Shown piece by piece: positions 1 through 5,677 of a stretch of 5,769 nucleotides of DNA. Location of the stretch: assembly GCA_007133875.1 (NCBI GenBank), contig SLLW01000166.1:1-5769 (forward strand), written 5' to 3'. Each line of letters begins with the position of its first letter. The stretch's first letter is position 1. The position numbers and the translations under genes were made by a program. Origin of the DNA: Balneolales bacterium. GTDB lineage: Bacteria > Bacteroidota > Rhodothermia > Balneolales > Natronogracilivirgulaceae. A model generated the notes under the pieces. The model was not told where the DNA came from, made no database searches, and saw only the letters and a list, made by a program, of their open reading frames with translations.

Positions 1-237
1 ATAATAAAACTGCCGAACCTGTCAGATGAAGTCGTGTAATAATATCAGCAGACCTGATTCGGATTAAAAAATTGTAACCCTGTGTACCTCTCTTATCGAT
101 CGGAAATATGGAAACTTTAGCTGCGGGCGAAAAATAATATCACGAACATAGCACACCCTTCATTACTCCATAAGAGGCTTGATGTTACATGGAATAACAA
201 CCCGAGCGGGCAAACAACCGATCACACTGCAACCGCG
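1..237. other. Gene-free stretch downstream of lysC
   Basis: I see no credible gene, RNA or mobile element here. The open frames are very short; for example, 21 codons start at the ATG at 182 on the plus strand and run into the lysC end. None resembles a known protein. No clean Rho-independent terminator follows the lysC stop. The best candidates are a GC-rich CCC/GGG pair near 200-212 with too short a stem, and an imperfect hairpin near 155-178 without a T-run. The stretch may hold the promoter of a leftward gene outside the window, but no promoter motif stands out. Confidence 0.6.
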
Positions 238-1704
238 CTATTTTTGATCGAGATCCCCGTTTTCAATCAATGCGGCATGCAGGCGCTTGACAGCCACCTC
301 ACCGCTGCCTTCATCCACCAGAAAACAGAAGTTGTGTTTGCTGGCACCCTGACCGATCATGCGGACGTTGATGTCCGACAGCGCATCAAATACGATGGTC
401 GCCAGTCCGGCGGTATGATTGATATTGTTGCCGATCACCGATACCAGCTCGTAACTCTTTTCGATGTTGATCTGGCCCAGTTTTTCGAGGTCACGAAGCA
501 ACTCCTGATCCTGCAGCGTGACATCATCGACGGTCATCGCCACACTGATTTCACTGGTGGTGATGCTGTCGACACTGGCCTGATGATCATTGAACACCTT
601 GAATACCCGGTAGAGAAATCCGTACGTATGGAGCATTTCCGGGGTCGTGATCGTTAACAGGCTCTGTTTCCGGCGGATGGAGATGGCACGAACCAGCGGT
701 GCCTGCCCGACATTGCGGTAGATCCAGGTTCCACCCTCTTCGGGATTGAAACTGCTGCCGACATAAACCGGGATTTCACGCCAGATGGCAGGAATGAGTG
801 TGGATGGATGGAGAATCTTGGCACCAAACGTTGCCATCTCCGCGGCTTCCTGAAAACTGAGTTCGCTGATGGGTTTGGCGTTCGGGGTTATGCGGGGGTC
901 GGTGGTTGCCACGCCCCCGACATCGGTCCAGATTTCGAGGACATCGGCATGCAGGGCCCAGGCGAAAATGGCGGCGCTGTAGTCGCTCCCGCCGCGCCCG
1001 AGCGTGGTTCGTTTCCCGGATTCGGTACTGCCGATAAAACCCTGGGTAACAATAGTAGGCCGTTCCTCCGAAGTCACAATTGGCTCCAGATGTGCTTTGG
1101 ACAGCAGCTCAATGGCATTGAAGTCGGGGGTCGCTTTGGAAAACCGTTCATCGGTGCGGAGGATGATTGACGCATCAAAATAACGGGCGGATACATCGAT
1201 GGATTTTAGACACTCGGTAAAGAGCAGGCTGGACATGCGTTCACCAATACCGTACAGTGCGTCCTGCAGTTCCAGAATCTTGGTACGCTCCGGTGTCCCT
1301 CCCGTTTCTGATGGATCATAGGGTTTGCGGTCGGGATCCGATCCCGAGGCGGGTTCGGAACGGCCGGTGGTTTTACTCCGATTGACAAGTTGCTCCATCA
1401 ACCCCTCAAGCTCATCATACAAAGCCTTGAGTCCTTTTCGGGTTTCATCCAAACCGCCAAGCTCATTGGCAATCGCCTCGTGCTTTTCGACAATTTGATC
1501 GTGGATCGGCCGAAGCAAAGCCATATCCCCTTTCCCTGATTTCGTAGCGGCTTCAACCAGTAGGTTTGTGGTTCCGTAGGTCGCTGAGACCACAACAACG
1601 GTGCTTTTTTGACGGGCGACGATGGCGGCACTTCGGTGCATGGCGGTGGCATCGGCCATGGAACTGCCCCCGAATTTCGATACAATCCTTTTTGTCTGAC
1701 TCAT
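238..1704 (-). CDS. lysC: Aspartate kinase, lysine-sensitive (AKIII/LysC) type
   Basis: Phosphorylates L-aspartate with ATP, the first committed step toward lysine, threonine, methionine and diaminopimelate; cytoplasmic. The protein has 488 residues. The kinase domain carries KFGGSS at residues 10-15, RTTLGRGGSDYSAA at 232-245, WTDVGGVATTDPR at 259-271 and EAAEMATFGAKILHP at 286-300. Two C-terminal ACT domains follow (~340-485), with SITTSEISVAM at 380-390 and the IGNN and RMIGQGASKHNFCFLV segments near 424-463. These closely match E. coli LysC rather than the ThrA or MetL fusions, and there is no homoserine dehydrogenase domain. Feedback inhibition by lysine is inferred from that similarity. 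Residues ~109-139 form a polar Ser/Pro/Gly/Asp-rich insertion absent from E. coli LysC. The start at 1704 puts KFGGSS at the usual distance from the N-terminus. The frame stays open to 1812, but that extension is AT-rich, unlike the family, and overlaps the candidate promoter. No clear Shine-Dalgarno sequence precedes the start. Confidence 0.96.
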   Translation of the reverse strand: MSQTKRIVSKFGGSSMADATAMHRSAAIVARQKSTVVVVSATYGTTNLLVEAATKSGKGDMALLRPIHDQIVEKHEAIANELGGLDETRKGLKALYDELEGLMEQLVNRSKTTGRSEPASGSDPDRKPYDPSETGGTPERTKILELQDALYGIGERMSSLLFTECLKSIDVSARYFDASIILRTDERFSKATPDFNAIELLSKAHLEPIVTSEERPTIVTQGFIGSTESGKRTTLGRGGSDYSAAIFAWALHADVLEIWTDVGGVATTDPRITPNAKPISELSFQEAAEMATFGAKILHPSTLIPAIWREIPVYVGSSFNPEEGGTWIYRNVGQAPLVRAISIRRKQSLLTITTPEMLHTYGFLYRVFKVFNDHQASVDSITTSEISVAMTVDDVTLQDQELLRDLEKLGQINIEKSYELVSVIGNNINHTAGLATIVFDALSDINVRMIGQGASKHNFCFLVDEGSGEVAVKRLHAALIENGDLDQK

Positions 1705-1758
1705 GTACTGCTTTAAATATTTAAATAAAAAATTGGAAACAGGAATAATAACTGCCGG

Positions 1759-1789
1759 TAAATATACAGATTTCACCACTATTTTCGAA
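1759..1789 (-). promoter_or_regulatory. Candidate Bacteroidota-type promoter for lysC
   Basis: On the minus strand, TTCG (1789-1786) is followed after exactly 19 bases by TATATTTA (1766-1759). The established Bacteroidota consensus is TTTG-N19-21-TAnnTTTG, so there is one mismatch in each box. It would give a leader of about 50 bases before the lysC ATG at 1704, too short for a lysine riboswitch. The position is plausible, but motifs this degenerate occur by chance in AT-rich DNA. Confidence 0.35.
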
Positions 1790-1812
1790 TGCTTATTGAC
1801 GACCCGGAGCAA

Positions 1813-1856
1813 GCGGGTATGGTGACACCTTTTCTGAGGCGGGTCATGGTGACGCC
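1813..1856. repeat. Imperfect direct repeat pair upstream of lysC
   Basis: GCGGGTATGGTGACACC at 1813-1829 recurs at 1839-1856 as GCGGGTCATGGTGACGCC, differing by one inserted base and one substitution. The copies start 26 bases apart. The first contains the short palindrome GGTGACACC. Both lie 110-150 bases upstream of lysC, beyond the candidate promoter. They could be operator-like sites, or part of a longer degenerate repetitive tract running to about 1940 with recurring GTCAT/ATTCC elements. The function is unknown. Confidence 0.5.
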
Positions 1857-1957
1857 GGATTCGGGGACGGGTAAGGTGATGACGATTCCCGGGACGGGGA
1901 TGGCAATTTCCGGAATGACAATGGTGGTGATTTTTTCTGTTGCCGGTTTTGTCACAT

Positions 1958-2007
1958 AAAAAAAGCGGGACACCATTCTCGAAATTTCTCGAAATGATGC
2001 CCCGCTT
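1958..2007 (-). terminator. Rho-independent terminator after tRNA-Ser
   Basis: On the minus strand the arms AAGCGGG-GCATCAT (2007-1994) and ATGGTGT-CCCGCTT (1976-1963) pair over 14 positions, counting a few G-U wobbles. The loop of about 17 bases can fold further. A run of seven T (1964-1958) follows immediately. The T-run lies only on the minus-strand 3' side, so this terminates leftward transcription, starting 4 bases after the tRNA 3' end. It should end the tRNA transcript and any read-through from hpt, insulating lysC. Confidence 0.9.
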
Positions 2008-2010
2008 GTG

Positions 2011-2099
2011 CGGAGAGAGTGGGATTCGAACCCACGGAGCCCCGTGAAGGGCTCAACACCTTAGCAGGGTGCCGCTTTCGACCACTCAGCCATCTCTCC
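2011..2099 (-). tRNA. tRNA-Ser, anticodon GCU
   Basis: An 89-base class II tRNA. The acceptor stem GGAGAGA/TCTCTCC pairs fully and is followed by discriminator G, as expected for serine. The D stem is GCT/AGC. The anticodon arm GCACC-CTGCTAA-GGTGT places GCT at plus-strand 2063-2065, reading AGC and AGU codons. The long variable arm has a GAGCCC/GGGCTC stem, diagnostic of serine/leucine/tyrosine-type tRNAs. The T arm is GTGGG-TTCGAAT-CCCAC. The 3' CCA is not encoded (CAC follows), so it must be added by nucleotidyltransferase. The gene lies 109 bases downstream of hpt and is closed by the terminator at 1958-2007. Confidence 0.98.
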
Positions 2100-2141
2100 G
2101 GAATGCCAAAATCCATTGGGTGCTGGCTTTAAAGAGAATAA

Positions 2142-2173
2142 TAAAGATACGGTATTTACAGCCGGATTTCAAT
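2142..2173 (-). promoter_or_regulatory. Candidate promoter for the tRNA-Ser gene
   Basis: On the minus strand, ATTG (2173-2170) is followed after 20 bases by TATCTTTA (2149-2142), one mismatch in each box of the Bacteroidota consensus TTTG-N19-21-TAnnTTTG. Initiation would fall roughly 35 bases before the mature tRNA 5' end. No terminator is visible between hpt and the tRNA, so co-transcription with hpt is an alternative or additional source. Confidence 0.35.
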
Positions 2174-2208
2174 CCCCGGTTTCCTGATTCGCTGCCTTTC
2201 CCGGCCGG

Positions 2209-2781
2209 TCAGAATTTCTTCTCATATTCGTCGTCAATCACGTAAATCTGGGGCAGGTTTCGCCCTTCCTGTGCAAAGTCCATCCCGTATCCCAAAACAA
2301 ACAATGTCGGAATCTGAAACCCGACATATTCGACATTTACATAGTGTTTGGTGGCATCAGGTTTGTGCAACAGCGTCATCACCGTCACCGATGCGGGATT
2401 TTTTTCCCGGATACGGTCAACCATGTATTTCATAGAGAGTCCGGTGTCGACGATATCCTCAATAAGCACAATATGGCGCCCTTCGACATCGGCATCCAGA
2501 TCCTTACGCTCAGTGACATGACCTGACGAAACTTTTTCGTCGCCGTAACTGCTCAATTTAAAAAAGTCGACCTCGCAGGGGATAGAAACATGACGCATCA
2601 GATCGGCAAGAAAGATGAACGCGCCATTCAGGATTCCGATAAAAATTGGTTTTTTATCCTTGTAGTCGCGACTTATTTCCCGGGCAAGTTCAGAGACGCG
2701 CTTATCAAGCTGCTCTTTGGTGATGTAGAGTCGAAACAGGGATCCGTTACAAACTACCGTTTCCGGTTCGTAAAAGCTCAT
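2209..2781 (-). CDS. hpt: Hypoxanthine (guanine) phosphoribosyltransferase
   Basis: Purine salvage enzyme that joins hypoxanthine (and probably guanine) to PRPP, making IMP or GMP and pyrophosphate in the cytoplasm. Its 190 residues are normal for the family. GILNGAFIFLADLMR at 49-63 is the usual segment around the pyrophosphate-binding loop. VLIEDIVDTGLSM at 105-117 is the PRPP-binding signature with paired acidic residues. LLHKPDA (137-143) and VGFQIPTLFVLGYGMDFAQ (153-171) followed by RNLP form the base-binding and C-terminal region. The ATG shares ATGA with the tilS stop, a 4-base overlap. No Shine-Dalgarno sequence is visible inside the end of tilS, so translation probably depends on coupling to tilS. 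In many Bacteroidota/Chlorobi-group and Gram-positive genomes tilS and hpt are neighbours, which supports both calls. Whether guanine is a good substrate cannot be read from the sequence. Confidence 0.96.
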   Translation of the reverse strand: MSFYEPETVVCNGSLFRLYITKEQLDKRVSELAREISRDYKDKKPIFIGILNGAFIFLADLMRHVSIPCEVDFFKLSSYGDEKVSSGHVTERKDLDADVEGRHIVLIEDIVDTGLSMKYMVDRIREKNPASVTVMTLLHKPDATKHYVNVEYVGFQIPTLFVLGYGMDFAQEGRNLPQIYVIDDEYEKKF

Positions 2782-4217
2782 GTACTGTTATCCGGTTTGT
2801 TAATTGCAAGAACTGGTTCTCCCTTTGAGTGGCATCGGGCATGTTCCGCAATGGATCCAATTTCACCGCTCTTTTTGGGATGTGGAAATATAACGGCATG
2901 AACCATTCCATCAAAAGAAACGAGCACCAAAGTTTCTCTTTTTTGATAGGTGGTGATTTTCCGGTTTGTCAGATGGTCGGAAACCAGCTGGCTTCCCTCC
3001 ATTCCGAGTGGACGCATACGGTCGCCATCCTGCCAGGGGCGCAACTGAATAGTATCCGGCAGTGCATTCAGGTTCAACTGCAAAATTTCTCCACCCGATT
3101 CCGGCCGATACCGGCTTTGTGACAGCTCCAGTCCCCCATATCGTTCCGGCTTATCCGACAACGCTGCAAGCCGGATGGTCGCTTCACCCGAACCACGGGC
3201 AGCATCATCACTGTTGCCTGAAACCGGCTGATCATCTTGTGTGACACGATGCGAACTGATCACAAAAAAATCACGGTCGCGGATGATCGTATGATGTTCT
3301 GAAACGGGGATTTCACCTCCGGTTGACAGATGTGCCAGATCTTCAAGCCGACGGATGATTCCCCGGCTCCATCCCGCGAAACCGGTTTGGCGGCGAATCC
3401 AGTGGCGGGCAACAGCAGCACGAAGGGACTCCGGCAGGGCAATCCAGCGGCTGCGCTGCAAGGTATCCGCTGTTGCGGGACCGGAATGCACCGTGACGCC
3501 CGACACCAGATAATCCAGCATCCCGCTATGCAGTTTCCCGAATTCTGCTATGTGTTCCAGGTTATCGCGCCAACCCGGCAGATGATTTTCCAAAAGTGGG
3601 AAAACGTCATTCCGCAACATGTTACGCGCGTAACCGGATTCCAGGTTTGTGTGGTCGGTGCGGTAGGGAACCCCGTTCTGTTCTGCAAATTTCTCCAGAA
3701 CTGTGCGGGTTACCGTTAGCAGCGGACGAATCCAGGGAGGATCATAAACGGCCATGCCAGTCCAGTTTTCAGGAGCGGATCCTCTGAGAATTTTTTGCAG
3801 AACAGTTTCAGCCTGATCGTCCCGGTGATGAGCAAGTGCTATTCCTCCGGCGTTGTTATCCTGCATAACCGACTTCAAAAACTCCTGTCGTACACGACGG
3901 GCGTGATCCTGGAAATTCCCCGTATCTCCGGTGATCTTCGGATGGTTTCGTGCGTCATATATTTTCACCGGAATATCGTGCCGGGAACACCAGGAGGCAA
4001 CCAGGCCCTGATCGGCATCAGAAGCCCCGCCCCGCTTGCCGTAGTTAACATGTGCTGTAATGACGCGGAATTGCAGTGATACGGCAAGTATATGCAGCAA
4101 GACCATGGAGTCGGGGCCACCACTAACGGCAACAACCAGCGGCTGGTGCCGGGTCAGTTGATGGCTTTCCATCGTCTCAGCAACCAGTGACGGAATATCG
4201 TTACCGGAGCTCATCAT
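2778..4217 (-). CDS. tilS: tRNA(Ile)-lysidine synthetase
   Basis: Converts the wobble cytidine of tRNA-Ile(CAU) to lysidine using ATP and lysine, so that this tRNA reads AUA and is charged with isoleucine; normally essential. Length 479 residues. The N-terminal PP-loop ATPase has SGGPDS at 32-37, HVNYG at 56-60, the NFQDHARRVRQEF segment at 101-113, LAHHRDDQAETVLQKILRGS at 128-147, and DHTNLESGYARNMLRNDVFPLLE at 188-210, all family hallmarks. A central domain (~215-320) and a polar linker rich in Asp, Gly and Ser (~325-346) lead to the C-terminal TilS domain, with LRPWQDGDRMRPLGMEGS at 392-409 and SDHLTNRKI at 413-421. The start is ambiguous between adjacent ATGs at 4217 and 4214. The first gives an ATGA overlap with birA and sits 7 bases from AGGGAG. 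It is the middle gene of birA-tilS-hpt. Confidence 0.97.
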   Translation of the reverse strand: MMSSGNDIPSLVAETMESHQLTRHQPLVVAVSGGPDSMVLLHILAVSLQFRVITAHVNYGKRGGASDADQGLVASWCSRHDIPVKIYDARNHPKITGDTGNFQDHARRVRQEFLKSVMQDNNAGGIALAHHRDDQAETVLQKILRGSAPENWTGMAVYDPPWIRPLLTVTRTVLEKFAEQNGVPYRTDHTNLESGYARNMLRNDVFPLLENHLPGWRDNLEHIAEFGKLHSGMLDYLVSGVTVHSGPATADTLQRSRWIALPESLRAAVARHWIRRQTGFAGWSRGIIRRLEDLAHLSTGGEIPVSEHHTIIRDRDFFVISSHRVTQDDQPVSGNSDDAARGSGEATIRLAALSDKPERYGGLELSQSRYRPESGGEILQLNLNALPDTIQLRPWQDGDRMRPLGMEGSQLVSDHLTNRKITTYQKRETLVLVSFDGMVHAVIFPHPKKSGEIGSIAEHARCHSKGEPVLAINKPDNST

Positions 4218-5023
4218 GGAGCAACTCCCTGTTCACTCTCATCGTAACCGATACGAACCTGTTCGTGGGTAAATGTTTTGATATCATCATTGGCGGTCAG
4301 CACCATAAGATAACCAAACTCATTGATCCCGATAATTTTAACCGGAGTCTCCTCGCGTATGCCATCAACGTGGATCGTTACCCATTGGCCATACCCCCGG
4401 ATATTTCGGTTAATTTCGCGGATCAGGTCCAGATCACCATCGGCGGCACGTGAAAAGTATGGTTCCAGCCGGTTCAGGAACATGGCCAGCAACAAAGAAC
4501 GATCGACCGGCCGGCCGGCGGTTTCGTTGCAGAGGGAGGTGGCACGGTCGCTGATTTTTTCTGGAAATTGGGTCTGGTTCACATTCATTCCCAGTCCAAA
4601 AGCAACGCGATCCAGTTTTTTACCATTGTACCGGCACTCTGTGAGTAACCCTGCGATTTTTTTTTCAGCAACCATCAGGTCATTAGGCCATTTGATGGTA
4701 CTGTTGCAGGTTGTCGTATTCCGGACGGTCTCGTTCATCGCCAGCATCACTGCCAATGAGAAGAGTTGAAGCGAAATATTGCCGGATGGTTTTAGAACAA
4801 TCGTAAAAGTCAGATTTTCACTTTCCGAGCTGAACCATGACCTGCCAAACTGTCCTTTTCCACCGGTCTGATGATCGGTCAGACATACCATTCCATCGGA
4901 TAATCGCCGGCCGGGAATATCCTGTATCAACCGGTTGGTTGAATCGAGAGTCCGGAAATACCAGAATCTGCGTCCGAGCCAACCGGTTTGCAATAGTTGT
5001 ATAAAAGAGGAAATATCGAACAA
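4214..5023 (-). CDS. birA: Biotin-[acetyl-CoA-carboxylase] ligase, HTH-less (group I)
   Basis: Activates biotin to biotinyl-5'-AMP and attaches it to the biotin-carrier lysine of acetyl-CoA carboxylase and related carboxylases. The 269 residues begin directly with the catalytic domain: LDSTN at 26-30, the biotin/adenylate loop GGKGQFGRSWFS at 54-65, IKWPNDLMV at 110-118, KKIAGLLTE at 121-129 with its conserved lysine, and FGLGMNVNQ at 142-150. An SH3-like C-terminal domain follows (~210-260). The N-terminal helix-turn-helix of E. coli BirA is absent, so it should be an enzyme only, not a biotin repressor. The start is TTG at 5023. No in-frame ATG lies between the upstream TAA (5041-5039) and this point, and the MFDI...LQTGWLGR opening fits the family. 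The ATG at 5031 is in another frame. A second in-frame TTG at residue 11 is possible but would remove conserved sequence. First gene of the birA-tilS-hpt run. Confidence 0.95.
   Translation of the reverse strand: MFDISSFIQLLQTGWLGRRFWYFRTLDSTNRLIQDIPGRRLSDGMVCLTDHQTGGKGQFGRSWFSSESENLTFTIVLKPSGNISLQLFSLAVMLAMNETVRNTTTCNSTIKWPNDLMVAEKKIAGLLTECRYNGKKLDRVAFGLGMNVNQTQFPEKISDRATSLCNETAGRPVDRSLLLAMFLNRLEPYFSRAADGDLDLIREINRNIRGYGQWVTIHVDGIREETPVKIIGINEFGYLMVLTANDDIKTFTHEQVRIGYDESEQGVAP
4225..4230 (-). promoter_or_regulatory. Ribosome binding site of tilS
   Basis: AGGGAG on the minus strand lies 7 bases before the ATG at 4217 (10 before the ATG at 4214), inside the last codons of birA. It gives tilS its own initiation signal besides coupling through the ATGA overlap, and its spacing slightly favours the 4217 start. 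Confidence 0.6.
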
Positions 5024-5062
5024 TTTATCATGCTTGTGTTACCGGTATCCGATGAATGATAC

Positions 5063-5092
5063 AAAAAAGGCCTCAATTGTGAGGCCTTTTTG
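5063..5092 (-). terminator. Rho-independent terminator of the CBM48-like gene
   Basis: The arms AAAAAGGCCTCA (5064-5075) and TGAGGCCTTTTT (5080-5091) are perfectly complementary over 12 bases around a 4-base loop. On the minus strand six T follow the GC core (5068-5063); on the plus strand there are five (5087-5091), so it could work both ways. It lies about 40 bases after the stop of the leftward gene at 5132-5431 and 40 bases before birA. That separates the two units and implies a birA promoter in the short space 5024-5062 or overlapping the hairpin. I see no good promoter match there. Confidence 0.92.
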
Positions 5093-5131
5093 TTTCAATT
5101 CGTAATGGTGCCGCAAGAAAAAAACCGAATA

Positions 5132-5431
5132 TCACTCTCCGATTACCAGAAGTGAGTCCTCGGTACCGTAGGGGTTGGAGGCGTATCCATCAGCCGAATC
5201 GTCATTTGCCCAACGCTCTCCGTCAAGCAGATAGCGGAACCGGCTTTCGGTTTCCGGAGTAAAACGCAGTGTGGTTTCCCATGAGCCGTTCTTCGGCTCC
5301 AGCTTATTCGCCTCGGTATCCCATTCGTTGAAGTCACCTACAACCGACACCTCTTTTTCTGCCCAATCTTCGGGAACACGGAATGTCACCTTACAGATGG
5401 TGCGTTTCGGGGTGAATTTCTTTTCTATCAT
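5132..5431 (-). CDS. Stand-alone CBM48 / isoamylase-N-like glycogen-binding domain protein
   Basis: A 99-residue acidic protein made of one Early-set immunoglobulin-like domain of the kind found at the N-terminus of glycogen branching and debranching enzymes and in AMPK beta subunits. After a basic start come the first beta strand (CKVTFRV, 13-19), the signature VSVVGDFNEWD (28-38), KNGSWETTLRF (47-57), RFRYLLDGERWANDD (64-78) and ADGYASNPYGTEDSLLVI (80-97). W37 and W74 are candidate glucan-stacking residues. There is no signal peptide, membrane segment or catalytic domain, so it is probably a cytoplasmic alpha-glucan (glycogen) binding or adaptor protein. The binding role is known for the family; the partner is not known. 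It has its own Shine-Dalgarno sequence and terminator, so it looks monocistronic. Small proteins of this kind are common and usually annotated 'isoamylase early set domain-containing protein' or 'glycoside hydrolase'. Confidence 0.88.
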   Translation of the reverse strand: MIEKKFTPKRTICKVTFRVPEDWAEKEVSVVGDFNEWDTEANKLEPKNGSWETTLRFTPETESRFRYLLDGERWANDDSADGYASNPYGTEDSLLVIGE

Positions 5432-5440
5432 ATGTATTTG

Positions 5441-5445
5441 CCCTT
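5441..5445 (-). promoter_or_regulatory. Ribosome binding site of the CBM48-like gene
   Basis: AAGGG on the minus strand, 9 bases before the ATG at 5431. It fixes this ATG as the start. Confidence 0.5.
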
Positions 5446-5468
5446 AATGTTAGTGGAGTAATCAATGG

Positions 5469-5499
5469 CTAATATAGCATTATTTTATTATGCAATAAA
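5469..5499 (-). promoter_or_regulatory. Candidate promoter of the CBM48-like gene
   Basis: On the minus strand TTTA (5499-5496), a 19-base spacer and TATATTAG (5476-5469) match the Bacteroidota promoter TTTG-N19-21-TAnnTTTG with one mismatch in each box. It sits about 40 bases before the ATG at 5431. The surrounding DNA is so AT-rich that chance matches are likely. Confidence 0.3.
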
Positions 5500-5619
5500 T
5501 AAATATTTACTAATTTATTTACACGAGAATTATATATATCATTATATATTAATGTTTATTGCTGTTATTTTACTAAATTTTTAATGCTTTTAACCTTAGA
5601 AGGCGAAATTCTTTAAACC

Positions 5620-5677
5620 CAAACCGGACAGAAATCATAATTAATTCGGTTTGTAATGCTCTATTTTATAGAGCATT
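5620..5677. repeat. Two adjacent inverted repeats
   Basis: First pair: CAAACCG (5620-5626) and CGGTTTG (5647-5653), 7 bases with a 20-base loop. One base later comes a perfect 10-base pair, AATGCTCTAT (5655-5664) and ATAGAGCATT (5668-5677), around TTT. Neither strand has a proper T-run after the second hairpin, so it is not a classic intrinsic terminator. It could be the 3' structure of a gene entering from the right, a protein-binding dyad or a structured RNA segment. Confidence 0.55.

Noticed and set aside
244..657. Long plus-strand frames inside lysC and tilS (e.g. 244-657, 808-1170, 3330-3719)
   Set aside because: They are antisense to genes with complete family motifs, have no recognisable domains, and reflect codon bias of the real strand.
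1705..1812. 36-residue N-terminal extension of LysC to an ATG at 1812
   Set aside because: It is AT-rich, unlike any LysC N-terminus, covers the candidate promoter, and the ATG at 1704 puts KFGGSS at the normal position.
1705..1957. Lysine riboswitch in front of lysC
   Set aside because: The candidate promoter leaves a leader of only ~50 bases, and I see no lysine-riboswitch-like set of stems or terminator/antiterminator pair before the start.
1779..1976. 65-codon minus-strand frame as a real gene
   Set aside because: Its ATG lies inside the terminator stem of the tRNA, it has no Shine-Dalgarno sequence, it resembles no known protein, and the opposite strand is equally open, which points to composition.
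2158..2185. Hairpin CCGGATTTCAATCCCCGG after hpt as a terminator
   Set aside because: The stem has a two-base bulge and no T-run follows on the minus strand.
1700..2787. Identical 11-mer CTCATGTACTG covering the starts of both lysC (1700-1710) and hpt (2777-2787)
   Set aside because: In a window of this size a few shared 11-mers are expected by chance, and the hpt copy lies in the tilS coding end, so a common control element is not supported.
4323..4769. 148-codon plus-strand frame inside birA
   Set aside because: It is antisense to conserved BirA motifs and its translation is a Ser/Arg-rich low-information sequence.
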